Source of the DNA: Flavobacteriaceae bacterium
Lineage (GTDB): Bacteria; Bacteroidota; Bacteroidia; Flavobacteriales; Flavobacteriaceae
Direction of reading: 5' to 3'
Assembly (NCBI GenBank): GCA_013043685.1
Contig: JABDNT010000028.1
Location: 47,897-111,896, forward strand
Length of the DNA: 64,000 bases
The position numbers were made by a program, and so were the translations under genes. The stretch's first letter is position 1; every line of letters begins with the position of its first letter. A model generated the notes under the pieces. That model made no database searches. It was not told where the DNA came from and saw nothing but the letters and a program-made list of their open reading frames with translations. Below are positions 1 to 7,505 of this stretch, piece after piece.

Positions 1-308
1 TTATCTGTCGCTCCTACACAGAGAAGGTCATCAATATTCATGATCAATGCATCCTGAGCAATGCCCTTCCATACCGAAAGATCTCCGGTCTCCTTCCAAT
101 ACATATAAGCCAGGGAAGATTTTGTGCCGGCCCCATCCGCATGCATCACCAGGCAATACTCTTTATTGTTGGTAAGGTAATCCGGAACTATTTTACAAAA
201 GGCTTTGGGAAACAGGCCTTTGTCCACGTTCTTTATCGCTTTGTGCACATCTTCTTTCGATGCTGAAACACCTCGCTGGGCATACCTTTTAGAAATTTCC
301 TGGCTCAT
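1..308 (-). CDS. purM: Phosphoribosylformylglycinamidine cyclo-ligase (AIR synthase, PurM-like), N-terminal part
   Basis: The gene starts at the ATG complementary to 306-308 and runs off the left edge, so only the first 102 codons are present. The translation opens MSQEISKRYAQRGVSASKED and continues with VMHADGAGTKSSLAYMY and QDALIMNIDDLLCVGATD, which match the N-terminal ATP-binding half of the Bacteroidota PurM-type AIR synthase. In purine synthesis this cytoplasmic enzyme closes the imidazole ring of FGAM to give AIR. The Bacteroidota form is often labelled 'AIR synthase-related protein', so its exact activity rests on family knowledge. It lies downstream of curli cluster A on the same strand, but a strong terminator separates them. 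Confidence 0.85.
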   Translation of the reverse strand, partial: MSQEISKRYAQRGVSASKEDVHKAIKNVDKGLFPKAFCKIVPDYLTNNKEYCLVMHADGAGTKSSLAYMYWKETGDLSVWKGIAQDALIMNIDDLLCVGATD

Positions 309-334
309 GATTTACTTTGATTACAAAAGTAAGC

Positions 335-363
335 AATAAAAAAAAGCTCACAATGTGAGCTTT
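335..363 (-). terminator. Rho-independent terminator of curli cluster A
   Basis: Positions 343-351 and 355-363 form a 9-bp stem (aaagctcac / gtgagcttt) with a 3-nt loop. On the minus strand it is followed by an uninterrupted run of T (plus-strand A run 335-342). It sits 20 nt beyond the stop of the 497-residue lipoprotein gene and should end the cluster A transcript before purM. Confidence 0.85.
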
Positions 364-382
364 CCTTTAATATTCTATTCAT

Positions 383-1876
383 TTAATGCCAATCCGGCAT
401 AAAAGCATCCTCATGTATAAGCGTTCTTGTACTCGAAGTTTCAATTTCAAGGGTGTAAACATCCTTTCGTGATATTCCATCATTCGAGGTGTTTGTATAC
501 ATAACAAAAGCTTCGTTCGGTGAGAATATCGGATCCAGATCGTTAGTACCGTTAGGTTTGTTATCTGAGATGTCCGTAGTGGTCATCGCGTCCGTATCAT
601 AAATAAACAACCTGGAATCCAGTCTTCTGTAACTCGCATCCTCAAATCCGGAAACATCGTAGGAATATAATATTCTTTGGTTATCCACTGAAATATCCAG
701 ACCACCTACTGCTCCATCCACATTCTCAAGGATGGTGCCGGTTTCGTTACCAGCGAAGGTTATTGTGTAAATCCTCACATCGTAACCATCCAGGTTATTG
801 GTCTTTAAAACGATCATATCACTATTATCGCTTACGGCAACTTCGGAGATCAACGATCCATCCGGGGTTTGATATACCTCGCCTATACCACCACCATTGA
901 ATTGAATACGATATAATTTATCCAATCGCGGGAAATATATATTTACAAAATCATCCGGCCAGTCAAAATTAATTTCATCCAAATTGAAACCATTGGGCTT
1001 AATAGTGCTCGTCACTTTTTGTTTGCCGGTACCGTCCCTGTTCATGATAAATATATCGGCATTGGCACCATCCGATTGGAGATAGGCAATTTTATTTACA
1101 GAGATATTACGCCTTGGCCGGTAACTATTCACTTCGGAAGATGTTAGCTGAAACTCATTGCCTTCATCATCGGAGGAGAATATCACATTATTTCCATTCA
1201 TATTTCTTACGAACAATATTCTGTTATCTACCGGCGGATCCATCACTTCGAAGCTACTTACTTCACTGATCACTGGATCGTTTATATTATCCGTCGCAGT
1301 GACCTGCCAGAAGTATTCGGTACCCAGTGTAAGTTCAGAATAGGTAAGAGTAGTATCGGCAAGTTCTTCGAAGAGTAAAACCTCATTGGTTTCTACATTG
1401 GTAAGTTCCAAAGTATACTCAATTGGGTCTCCTTCGGGATCTGTAGAATTCCAGCTGAAGATGGCTTCGATTCCTTCAATTACTTCATTGTCCTCCGGAG
1501 TTAAGAGCTCGGGTGTGGTAGGAGGCCTGTTATTAAAGGTTGAAACTTCCAGTTCGAACACAACATTCGATGACACATTTCCATTGATAGTAACCGGAGC
1601 GAAATCGGCTAAATATCCATCTTTCTTCGCTTCCACCGAATAATCCCCTACCTCGATATTTTCTATGGTGAAATTTCCCGATTCCGAGGTAAAAACTGTA
1701 CTTGACACCGGATTCGTTGAAATACGCACATTCTCAAGTGGCTCGTTGGTCCCTGCGGCTACAACTTTACCATTTAGCGTTCCAAATTCATTTTCACCAA
1801 TTTTGTCTTCATTACAAGAAAACAAAAGCAGAAATGTAGTTGTGATTAATGCTATATATTTAAAACTGCCTTTCAT
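383..1876 (-). CDS. Curli-cluster lipoprotein with CarboxypepD_reg-like, FnIII and TolB-like beta-propeller domains (copy A)
   Basis: A 497-residue predicted lipoprotein. The signal ends in the lipobox LLFSC, with Cys21 as the acylated residue followed by Asn. Residues about 34-110 look like a carboxypeptidase-regulatory-like beta-sandwich (GKVVAAGTNEPLENVRIS). Residues about 118-212 look like a fibronectin type III domain (PELLTPEDN ... FWQVTATDN). Residues about 218-495 look like a TolB/WD40-like propeller, with repeated strands of the RILFVRN and ADIFIMNRDGTGK kind. It is the last gene of the cluster, 10 nt after csgG. An equal-length paralogue holds the same place in cluster B (7524-9017), which argues for a role in curli assembly, anchoring or surface display. 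No E. coli curli protein resembles it. Domain calls are by eye; the role is inferred from position. Confidence 0.8.
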   Translation of the reverse strand: MKGSFKYIALITTTFLLLFSCNEDKIGENEFGTLNGKVVAAGTNEPLENVRISTNPVSSTVFTSESGNFTIENIEVGDYSVEAKKDGYLADFAPVTINGNVSSNVVFELEVSTFNNRPPTTPELLTPEDNEVIEGIEAIFSWNSTDPEGDPIEYTLELTNVETNEVLLFEELADTTLTYSELTLGTEYFWQVTATDNINDPVISEVSSFEVMDPPVDNRILFVRNMNGNNVIFSSDDEGNEFQLTSSEVNSYRPRRNISVNKIAYLQSDGANADIFIMNRDGTGKQKVTSTIKPNGFNLDEINFDWPDDFVNIYFPRLDKLYRIQFNGGGIGEVYQTPDGSLISEVAVSDNSDMIVLKTNNLDGYDVRIYTITFAGNETGTILENVDGAVGGLDISVDNQRILYSYDVSGFEDASYRRLDSRLFIYDTDAMTTTDISDNKPNGTNDLDPIFSPNEAFVMYTNTSNDGISRKDVYTLEIETSSTRTLIHEDAFMPDWH

Positions 1877-1886
1877 AATTTTCCGC

Positions 1887-3296
1887 TTATCGGTTAGTCT
1901 TTAATTTTGATTTTTTAGAGCCGAAATGATAATTGATCCCGGCAGAGAAAGTAAAGAAGTAATCGTCTCTTCTTCCATTTATTTCATTATCTATCTTATC
2001 TGAAAAGGTCGCGTTCCAGTCTCCTTTTGCTATAAAGGAAACCCGGTCTGATGCCTGATATTCCAATCCAGCCCCCATTTTCAGAAAAAAGAATGCATCC
2101 AATCGCTGCAAATAAAGTTCGGGCGAATCGTCTACGAACAGTAAAACACCAGGCCCCGCATAGATAAATGGCGCGAGCTTATCATTTGGCAGAATATTGT
2201 ATTCTACTGTGGCCGCCTCAGATATCCACCAATGACGCGTATCTCCTGTGGAATTCAACCTGAAAAAATTCGTTGTTAGCCCGAGGCTCAAACTATGGAT
2301 GAATCGATATTTATATCCCAATTCCATATTATAGTCCAGAATTCCCGTATTGAAATCACCATCAACGTAAGCCAGTCCGAAGGACGCATGAGCTGAATGT
2401 CGATAATCGTGTTTCTGGAATTCTCGTTCATAAAGGTCGGTATTGGCCTCAAGTTCTTTTTCCAGAAGGTATTGGTCTACAACTTCCTTATCTTTTTCAG
2501 GGCCATCCAGTGTGGTCCATAACTGATCTTTAATCCCTTCGTAGATCAGCACTTCTACAGCTTTCTCAATGGCTTCCTGTACGGCTAGTTGTGTGGGTTC
2601 ATTCTTTGTGAATCCCGTTTCAGCTTCCAATAATCGTTGGAAATTAACGTATCTGAATATCCCCACGTCTACTGCCTGAGATAGTATGGTCTTGGAGACG
2701 TTTACTGTTTTCAGTATTTCACCGGTTGATGTTGAAACTGCCCGCAGGTAAATTGTTATCCTGTCCTGTCGGTACTGAGAAGAACCTCCTACACCAAAAT
2801 ATCTCGCCCCAACTCCACCTGTAAGGATATTGGTGTCGTAAGAGACAATTCCACCTTCCAGCAGTATGCCAGCAAATAGCAGCGGACTTAGACGCTGATT
2901 TCTCTGGTCGTCGTTCCTTAAATATTCCTGACGGGTAGTACGAATGATATTCCTTTCGTTCAGGAGATTCGCAAAGTTCTCTCGTTCAATCGGTGTAAAC
3001 CATTTGGAATCTTCAAGAGCCTTGATTAGGATGGTCGTCGCTCCCTGGGTTACGGCCGTACTAAAAGTACTTCCGGTTTCAATGTTTTTATATTGTCCGG
3101 TCTGATCTTTGAAATTATAAACACCAACAACTATGGGCTTGTCTGGCAAGGGCAATTTCAACAATTTCTCCGTCTGTTCCGTGTTCTCTCCTATTCTGGC
3201 TTCCTGGTTACCGATGGGCTGATTGAAGTACGCCCCGCAACCTGAGAATAAAATTAAGAATAGTACTAGACTTATTTTACCTATGATCTGTTTCAT
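1887..3296 (-). CDS. csgG: CsgG-family curli secretion channel with C-terminal beta-barrel-like extension (copy A)
   Basis: CsgG is the outer-membrane lipoprotein whose nonamer forms the curli export pore. This 469-residue protein has a lipobox ending at Cys20 (FSGCGAYF). Residues about 54-265 follow CsgG closely: VVGVYNFKDQTGQY, STFSTAVTQGA, LEDSKWFTPIER, LLNERNIIR, GGVGARYFG, STGEILKTVNVSKTIL and FQRLLEAETGFTKNEP. E. coli CsgG ends near here, but this protein continues for about 170 residues (about 300-469) of alternating amphipathic strands ending in FTFSAGINYHFG, like a small outer-membrane beta-barrel. The gene begins 3 nt after the csgF stop, so the two are probably translationally coupled. 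The channel call is firm; the extension's fold is inferred. Confidence 0.92.
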   Translation of the reverse strand: MKQIIGKISLVLFLILFSGCGAYFNQPIGNQEARIGENTEQTEKLLKLPLPDKPIVVGVYNFKDQTGQYKNIETGSTFSTAVTQGATTILIKALEDSKWFTPIERENFANLLNERNIIRTTRQEYLRNDDQRNQRLSPLLFAGILLEGGIVSYDTNILTGGVGARYFGVGGSSQYRQDRITIYLRAVSTSTGEILKTVNVSKTILSQAVDVGIFRYVNFQRLLEAETGFTKNEPTQLAVQEAIEKAVEVLIYEGIKDQLWTTLDGPEKDKEVVDQYLLEKELEANTDLYEREFQKHDYRHSAHASFGLAYVDGDFNTGILDYNMELGYKYRFIHSLSLGLTTNFFRLNSTGDTRHWWISEAATVEYNILPNDKLAPFIYAGPGVLLFVDDSPELYLQRLDAFFFLKMGAGLEYQASDRVSFIAKGDWNATFSDKIDNEINGRRDDYFFTFSAGINYHFGSKKSKLKTNR

Positions 3297-3299
3297 ATA

Positions 3300-3674
3300 T
3301 TATCCGTTTGGAACTATAATCTGTGTTTGTTCACCCGTGGTGATATCGAGTATATTAATTACGAGTCCTTGTGTCGATTCAAAAACTTCGTATTCAAGAT
3401 TTCCATTTCGGGAAGTTCCAAGAGGAGGGGTTTGTCCGCCAAATTGGTCGTTAAACTGATTATTCAAAAGGTTATCAAATCCCGCTAGATTATCGAAGGC
3501 CTCAATTCCCAGGTCGTTTTCGCTAAAAGGATTCTGAGCGTTCGCAGAATTCAGCAACCAGGTATAATTGAACGGGTCTCCACCAAAGGCAGGATTTTTT
3601 GCTCTATAGGTAAGCTGTTGCGCAAACCCATACGTACCTAAAGAAAGAAACAGAATTAAGATAATTTGTCTCAT
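3300..3674 (-). CDS. csgF: CsgF curli assembly factor (copy A)
   Basis: A 124-residue protein with a Sec signal ending near GFAQ (residues 1-19). The mature start QQLTYRAKNPAFGGDPFNYT and the following LLNSANAQNPF correspond to the N-terminal segment by which E. coli CsgF enters and binds the CsgG pore. The C-terminal STQGLVINILDITTGEQTQI matches the CsgF tail. In the E. coli system CsgF sits on the outer surface of the pore and links the nucleator CsgB to it. The gene lies 6 nt after csgE and 3 nt before csgG. Length and motifs fit the family. Confidence 0.92.
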   Translation of the reverse strand: MRQIILILFLSLGTYGFAQQLTYRAKNPAFGGDPFNYTWLLNSANAQNPFSENDLGIEAFDNLAGFDNLLNNQFNDQFGGQTPPLGTSRNGNLEYEVFESTQGLVINILDITTGEQTQIIVPNG

Positions 3675-3680
3675 AAGTTA

Positions 3681-4457
3681 TTATTTATATTGTTTTACGA
3701 TGTTTTTTTGCTTTTTAAGGTCTTCAAAATACGCCATAGTTCTTCGGACGGCAAGATCTGCCATTCCGCGGATAAAGTCGTTCTGAGGCCGTACAATAAA
3801 TTCCATTATCATTTCTTCGCCAATCAATACTTCGATCTTAGTGTTATTTGCTATTGCCAGTTCTTCTTTTATGGTCACAATTTTAGGACCATTCACCGAA
3901 TAGTACATATATCCCGAATAAAACTGTGTATAAAAATCGCGGCCAGGTTTTGTCTTGGTATCTTCCAGGACAATACCTCTTAATTCCACGCCGTCGCTCA
4001 TGGCGAACTCTGTTCGTACATCTGTATTTTCCTTTGGCTTCAATACAATTTTCTTGTCTTTTGAATCGTCATTAAGGACAACTCGATCCTTCCCTAATAG
4101 TTTTTCTTCAAAATCGTATACTAGTAATAAGATTATAACTTTCGTCTTGTCGTCCACATTTACAGTGGTGATAGACAATTTCTTTTTTTCGCCTGGCTGC
4201 AACACAAACCGACCTTCCTGATCATTTTTTGAAAGATTACCACCAGGATCTGTTTTAATTACGGAAAGCACGTATCTCAGGCTCTGATTGATCTGGGTTT
4301 TGTTATACGCAGTTCCTGCCACTTCTATAAATTCCGAATTGCGATTCATTTCAATCTCAGCCGCAACTTGTGTATTGTATATCTGAGCAATACCCATGTT
4401 AGATAGCGAGATTAAAAAAAACAGCATACCTAAAGATATGTGTGTTTTTTTGAACAT
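3681..4457 (-). CDS. csgE: CsgE curli secretion adaptor with an N-terminal CsgC/CsgH-like domain (copy A)
   Basis: 258 residues with a signal peptide ending near GIAQ (residue 25). The C-terminal part (about 157-256) is CsgE-like: LRGIVLEDTKTKPGRDFY aligns with the E. coli stretch GLLTDHTVSSIGHDFY, followed by LTINE-like and FLFP-like strands. CsgE caps the periplasmic face of CsgG and selects curlin clients. The extra N-terminal part (about 27-130) has the pattern of the small Ig-like chaperones CsgC/CsgH: SEFIEVAGTA, LRYVLSVIK, GRFVLQPGEKKKLSITTVNV. Those proteins hold back curlin fibrillation in the periplasm. E. coli CsgE is only about 110 residues after its signal, so this looks like a fusion. 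The N-domain assignment is by eye. The gene lies 2 nt after the csgB-like gene. Confidence 0.85.
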   Translation of the reverse strand: MFKKTHISLGMLFFLISLSNMGIAQIYNTQVAAEIEMNRNSEFIEVAGTAYNKTQINQSLRYVLSVIKTDPGGNLSKNDQEGRFVLQPGEKKKLSITTVNVDDKTKVIILLLVYDFEEKLLGKDRVVLNDDSKDKKIVLKPKENTDVRTEFAMSDGVELRGIVLEDTKTKPGRDFYTQFYSGYMYYSVNGPKIVTIKEELAIANNTKIEVLIGEEMIMEFIVRPQNDFIRGMADLAVRRTMAYFEDLKKQKNIVKQYK

Positions 4458-4459
4458 TA

Positions 4460-4990
4460 TTATTGTCGTTTGACGTTTCTTACTATGACCGTTTGATTAT
4501 TACCACGCATGTTTACTTTTATGCGGTCTGATAATGAATTATTACCTAAAAAAAGCAATCGCTGGTTCGATCCACTCTGTATGATTTGCCCATTATGGAA
4601 CAACTTTAAATCAGATCCTATATCATAAAATACATTATTATTTCCACGCTGAAGTATAAATTCATCTACAATTACTGATTCCAAACTCACATAAGCTTCA
4701 TTATTGTTCCCTTGCTGAAATGCAGATACATTACTTCTTGCCGACCTTATTTCTGAAGTGAACTGGTTATTATTACCTACCTGTCGAATAAATATTTCGT
4801 TTGAAACGGAGTTTGCGGAAGGAGTATTATTTCGTAAGAATTGAGAAGTATAGAGAGCTAGCTGATCGGCACTGCCACCCGCTAACGCCCGGGGAGTAAT
4901 CTCCACATTTTTATAAGTTTGACCCACTGCGAAGCCTACAGAAGATAAGGCAATAAGCGCAATAAGGTATATGCGATTACTTAATTTCAT
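4460..4990 (-). CDS. CsgB-like minor curlin / nucleator (copy A)
   Basis: 176 residues with a Sec signal ending near AVGQ (residue 24). After a non-repetitive segment (about 25-65) come degenerate curlin repeats of the form IxQxGxNN: IFIRQVGNNNQF, FQQGNNNEAY, FILQRGNNNVFY, IIQSGSNQRL and VNMRGNNQTVIVRN. Irregular spacing, fewer repeats and a basic C-terminus (NVKRQ) resemble CsgB, the surface nucleator, more than the regular major curlins next to it. It is the first gene after the intercistronic hairpin at 5080-5118 and begins the csgB-E-F-G run. The nucleator role is inferred from repeat form and position. Confidence 0.85.
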   Translation of the reverse strand: MKLSNRIYLIALIALSSVGFAVGQTYKNVEITPRALAGGSADQLALYTSQFLRNNTPSANSVSNEIFIRQVGNNNQFTSEIRSARSNVSAFQQGNNNEAYVSLESVIVDEFILQRGNNNVFYDIGSDLKLFHNGQIIQSGSNQRLLFLGNNSLSDRIKVNMRGNNQTVIVRNVKRQ

Positions 4991-5079
4991 TTCAATTATT
5001 AGTTAGGTTTTTGCTGCTACCACTGAAGGTAACAATTTTGAAATTCTTTTATCTATTTAATCCTTTTTATTTTATAAAG

Positions 5080-5118
5080 AGTGTATAAGAGAGATCGAAT
5101 TGACCTCCCTTATACACT
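5080..5118 (-). terminator. Intercistronic hairpin between curlin and csgB (copy A)
   Basis: A perfect 10-bp inverted repeat, agtgtataag (5080-5089) and cttatacact (5109-5118), encloses a 19-nt loop. On the minus strand it lies just after the curlin stop (5128) and before csgB (4990), followed by a T-rich but interrupted tail. Cluster B has a hairpin with the same core at the same place. It is probably a partial terminator or mRNA-protecting structure that allows more subunit than machinery to be made. Confidence 0.6.
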
Positions 5119-5127
5119 GAGAAATTC

Positions 5128-5994
5128 TTAGAACCCTCCTCCGCCATTGTGCTGATTCACAACAGATGAGTTTCCGGCTCCTAATTGAGTAACTGTACTC
5201 ATATGTCCAAGACCATGCTGATGCGTGTAACTAAAGTTGTACAATCCAACTTGTAGTACATCAGAGTCATTGATGACACCATATTGCTCAGTCCAGCTTC
5301 CATTCCCAAGTCCTACTTGAAGAAGATCGGAATCGTTTCTAATTCCATGCTGATCTGTTGCAGCCCAGTTACCTACACCAAATTGAAGTGTAGTATTCGT
5401 ATTTCTTCGTCCCAGCTGATGAGCACCTGCAAGGTTACCAATACCTACCTGAAGGGCATACGTATCATTTCTTCTACCTTCCTGTAGCGTCCCTGATAAG
5501 TTTAATGCTCCTAACTGGATAGCGTCTGCATCGTTACGACGGCCAACTTGCGTAATCGCGGCACCGTTAAGTATACCTCTCTGATACACATTCGCATCGT
5601 TGCGACGGCCACGCTGATCTACATCAGCATAGTTAAGTATACCTGCCTGGTCAACTCTGGACACATTACGGCGTCCACGTTGGTCAACTTCAGAATAGTT
5701 TAATACACCTATTTGGGTAGTCACAGACTTGTTTCTGCGTCCTCTCTGGTCTACATTAGAATTGTTTCCAGCTCCAAGTTGAGCAACATAAGAATCGTTA
5801 AGGATTCCTAATTGGTCTACTTCAGATTCGTTGGCAAGTCCAATTTGATTCACATCAGAATCATTGAATAAACCTGTTTGGTCTACGTCAGAGGAATTTA
5901 AAATACCTATCTGAACTACGTCACTGTCGTTAAATTGAGCGAACCCAACTGTTGCTACTAAAAGTGCTACTGCACATAAAATTACTTTTTTCAT
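5128..5994 (-). CDS. Major curlin-repeat subunit with an arginine ladder (copy A1)
   Basis: 288 residues: a signal of 21 residues, then 23 contiguous 11-residue repeats of consensus NDSDVxQxGxx and a last partial repeat ending GGGGF. The Asn-Ser-x-V-x-Gln-x-Gly core is the curlin strand-turn motif of CsgA-type amyloids. The repeats carry no insertions, so each would be one strand-turn unit of a regular beta-solenoid. Repeats 6, 8, 10, 12, 14 and 16 end in GRR, and three of these read DQRGRR. Arginine pairs therefore recur every 22 residues, one per solenoid turn. The neighbouring paralogue (6016-6870) has the same repeats without them. The first cysteine is in the signal; the mature protein has none. 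It is secreted through CsgG in family members and is presumably a fibre subunit. Confidence 0.9.
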   Translation of the reverse strand: MKKVILCAVALLVATVGFAQFNDSDVVQIGILNSSDVDQTGLFNDSDVNQIGLANESEVDQLGILNDSYVAQLGAGNNSNVDQRGRRNKSVTTQIGVLNYSEVDQRGRRNVSRVDQAGILNYADVDQRGRRNDANVYQRGILNGAAITQVGRRNDADAIQLGALNLSGTLQEGRRNDTYALQVGIGNLAGAHQLGRRNTNTTLQFGVGNWAATDQHGIRNDSDLLQVGLGNGSWTEQYGVINDSDVLQVGLYNFSYTHQHGLGHMSTVTQLGAGNSSVVNQHNGGGGF

Positions 5995-6015
5995 AATTCC
6001 AGGTTTTTACACTTA

Positions 6016-6870
6016 TTATAGGTTATGTTGATTTACTACAGAAGAGTTTCCTGCTCCTAGCTGAGTTACTGTACTCATGTGTCCAAGTCCGTGCTGATGC
6101 GTGTAGCTGGAGTTGAAGAACCCAACTTGTAGTACATCAGAGTCGTTGATAATACCATACTGCTCTGTCCAGCTTCCGTTTCCAACTCCAATTTGAAGAA
6201 GGTCAGAATCATTGGCCAAACCATGCTGATCTGTAACACTCCAGTTACCTAAACCAAACTGAAGCGTGGTATTTGTGTTAAATGCTCCTAATTGGTGAGT
6301 ACCTGCAAGGTTTCCAACACCTACCTGAAGGGCATACGTATCATTCGCCAATCCTTCCTGGAAAGTCGCGGACAAATTGAATGCACCTAATTGGATAGCA
6401 TCCGCATCATTGATTATACCTACTTGATTAATCAGAGCACCGTTAAACAATCCTCGTTGGTATACATTAGCATCGTTACCTAATATATACTGATTAACAT
6501 CAGAATAGTTAGCTATTCCAACCTGGTCAACTCTGGCGTTGTTAAGAACGCCCCATTGGTCAACTTCAGAATAGTTTAACGCTCCGATTTGCGTAGTTAC
6601 CGACTTGTTAGCAAATCCAACCTGTAAGTTATCGGATGTATTCGCAATTCCTAATTGAGCAACATAAGAATCATTTATGATTCCAATTTGATCAACTTCA
6701 GAGTCATTCGCTAATCCGATCTGATTTACATCAGAATCATTTGCCAAACCTGTTTGGTCTACATCAGATGAGTTCAGAATACCTATCTGAACAACATCAC
6801 TGTCATTAAATTGGGCGAACCCAACCGTTGCAAATAAAAGTGCTACTGCACATAAAACTACTTTTTTCAT
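6016..6870 (-). CDS. Major curlin-repeat subunit, neutral form (copy A2)
   Basis: 284 residues with a 21-residue signal (MKKVVLCAVALLFATVGFAQ plus Phe), 23 full 11-residue curlin repeats and a short tail NSSVVNQHNL. It aligns repeat for repeat with the product of 5128-5994, with near-identical first five and last six repeats. Where the paralogue has GRR in the even repeats, this protein has aliphatic or small residues (GFA, GVL, GII, GLA, GAF). Repeat 10 (QYILG) is irregular. It is the promoter-proximal gene of cluster A, 21 nt upstream of its paralogue, and follows a 653-bp intergenic region. The two may co-assemble or form distinct fibres. Confidence 0.9.
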   Translation of the reverse strand: MKKVVLCAVALLFATVGFAQFNDSDVVQIGILNSSDVDQTGLANDSDVNQIGLANDSEVDQIGIINDSYVAQLGIANTSDNLQVGFANKSVTTQIGALNYSEVDQWGVLNNARVDQVGIANYSDVNQYILGNDANVYQRGLFNGALINQVGIINDADAIQLGAFNLSATFQEGLANDTYALQVGVGNLAGTHQLGAFNTNTTLQFGLGNWSVTDQHGLANDSDLLQIGVGNGSWTEQYGIINDSDVLQVGFFNSSYTHQHGLGHMSTVTQLGAGNSSVVNQHNL

Positions 6871-7335
6871 AATTAAAAAATTTAGAGGTTATATATTGAT
6901 TAATAGTAATTCAAAATTTCAATGTAATATTAGTTGTCAGCTTCAATTTCGAAGTTATCACAACGTATTACTTACGTTAAATTTTAAGGGGATATGTTCT
7001 TTGATGCGAGTTATTTTACTAACTACTAACTTTCAATTCAACCAGAACTTCGGAGATAATACATAAGTGAGATTTGGGATCTCAATTATTAGGGTTTGTT
7101 TTATGTCCCAAAAGAATAAATTTGGAGGAGAAATATTTTACTCTTTGGTTATATCAAATATCATTATAAAATGAGTAAAATGAAATACGAGTATATACGT
7201 ATATTTCTCTGAATCAATGTGTTGTAGTACTTTTCCTACTTTATGAGAATAACTTTACAGACGAGTAACGATAAATAAGGGACTAAAAGACCATTCAATC
7301 GTATTCAAAGAAATGTTAAAATTTTGTTAAGCATT

Positions 7336-7361
7336 ATTTTTCGAAAACCTTTTCGAAAAAT
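7336..7361. repeat. Perfect 12-bp inverted repeat with internal palindromes
   Basis: The arms atttttcgaaaa (7336-7347) and ttttcgaaaaat (7350-7361) are separated by cc. Each arm also contains the palindrome ttttcgaaaa, so the site is two tandem palindromes 12 bp apart, about one helical turn. That suits binding by two dimers on one face. It has no long T run, so it is less likely to be a terminator. It lies about 470 bp upstream of cluster A. Confidence 0.6.
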
Positions 7362-7470
7362 CGTGTATTTCGATGTCCAAAGCGTCTGATAATGAGCAAA
7401 CTAAATTACTCATTTCACATTGCTTTTCGACTCATTTTTCAGAAGTATATACCACCGTAGGCGACATTAA

Positions 7471-7505
7471 TATAAAAGAAAAAGCCCGCTTAGTGCAGGC
7501 TTTTT
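7471..7505 (-). terminator. Rho-independent terminator of curli cluster B
   Basis: The stem aaagcccgc (7481-7489) pairs with gcaggcttt (7495-7503) with one mismatch. On the minus strand a T-rich tract follows (plus-strand A-rich 7471-7483). It sits 19 nt after the stop of the second propeller lipoprotein and ends cluster B before the cluster A regulatory region. Confidence 0.75.

Noticed and set aside
5128-6870. 33-bp periodic repeats resembling a CRISPR or tandem repeat array
   Set aside because: They are codons of in-frame 11-residue curlin repeats without conserved spacers or leader; no cas genes nearby.
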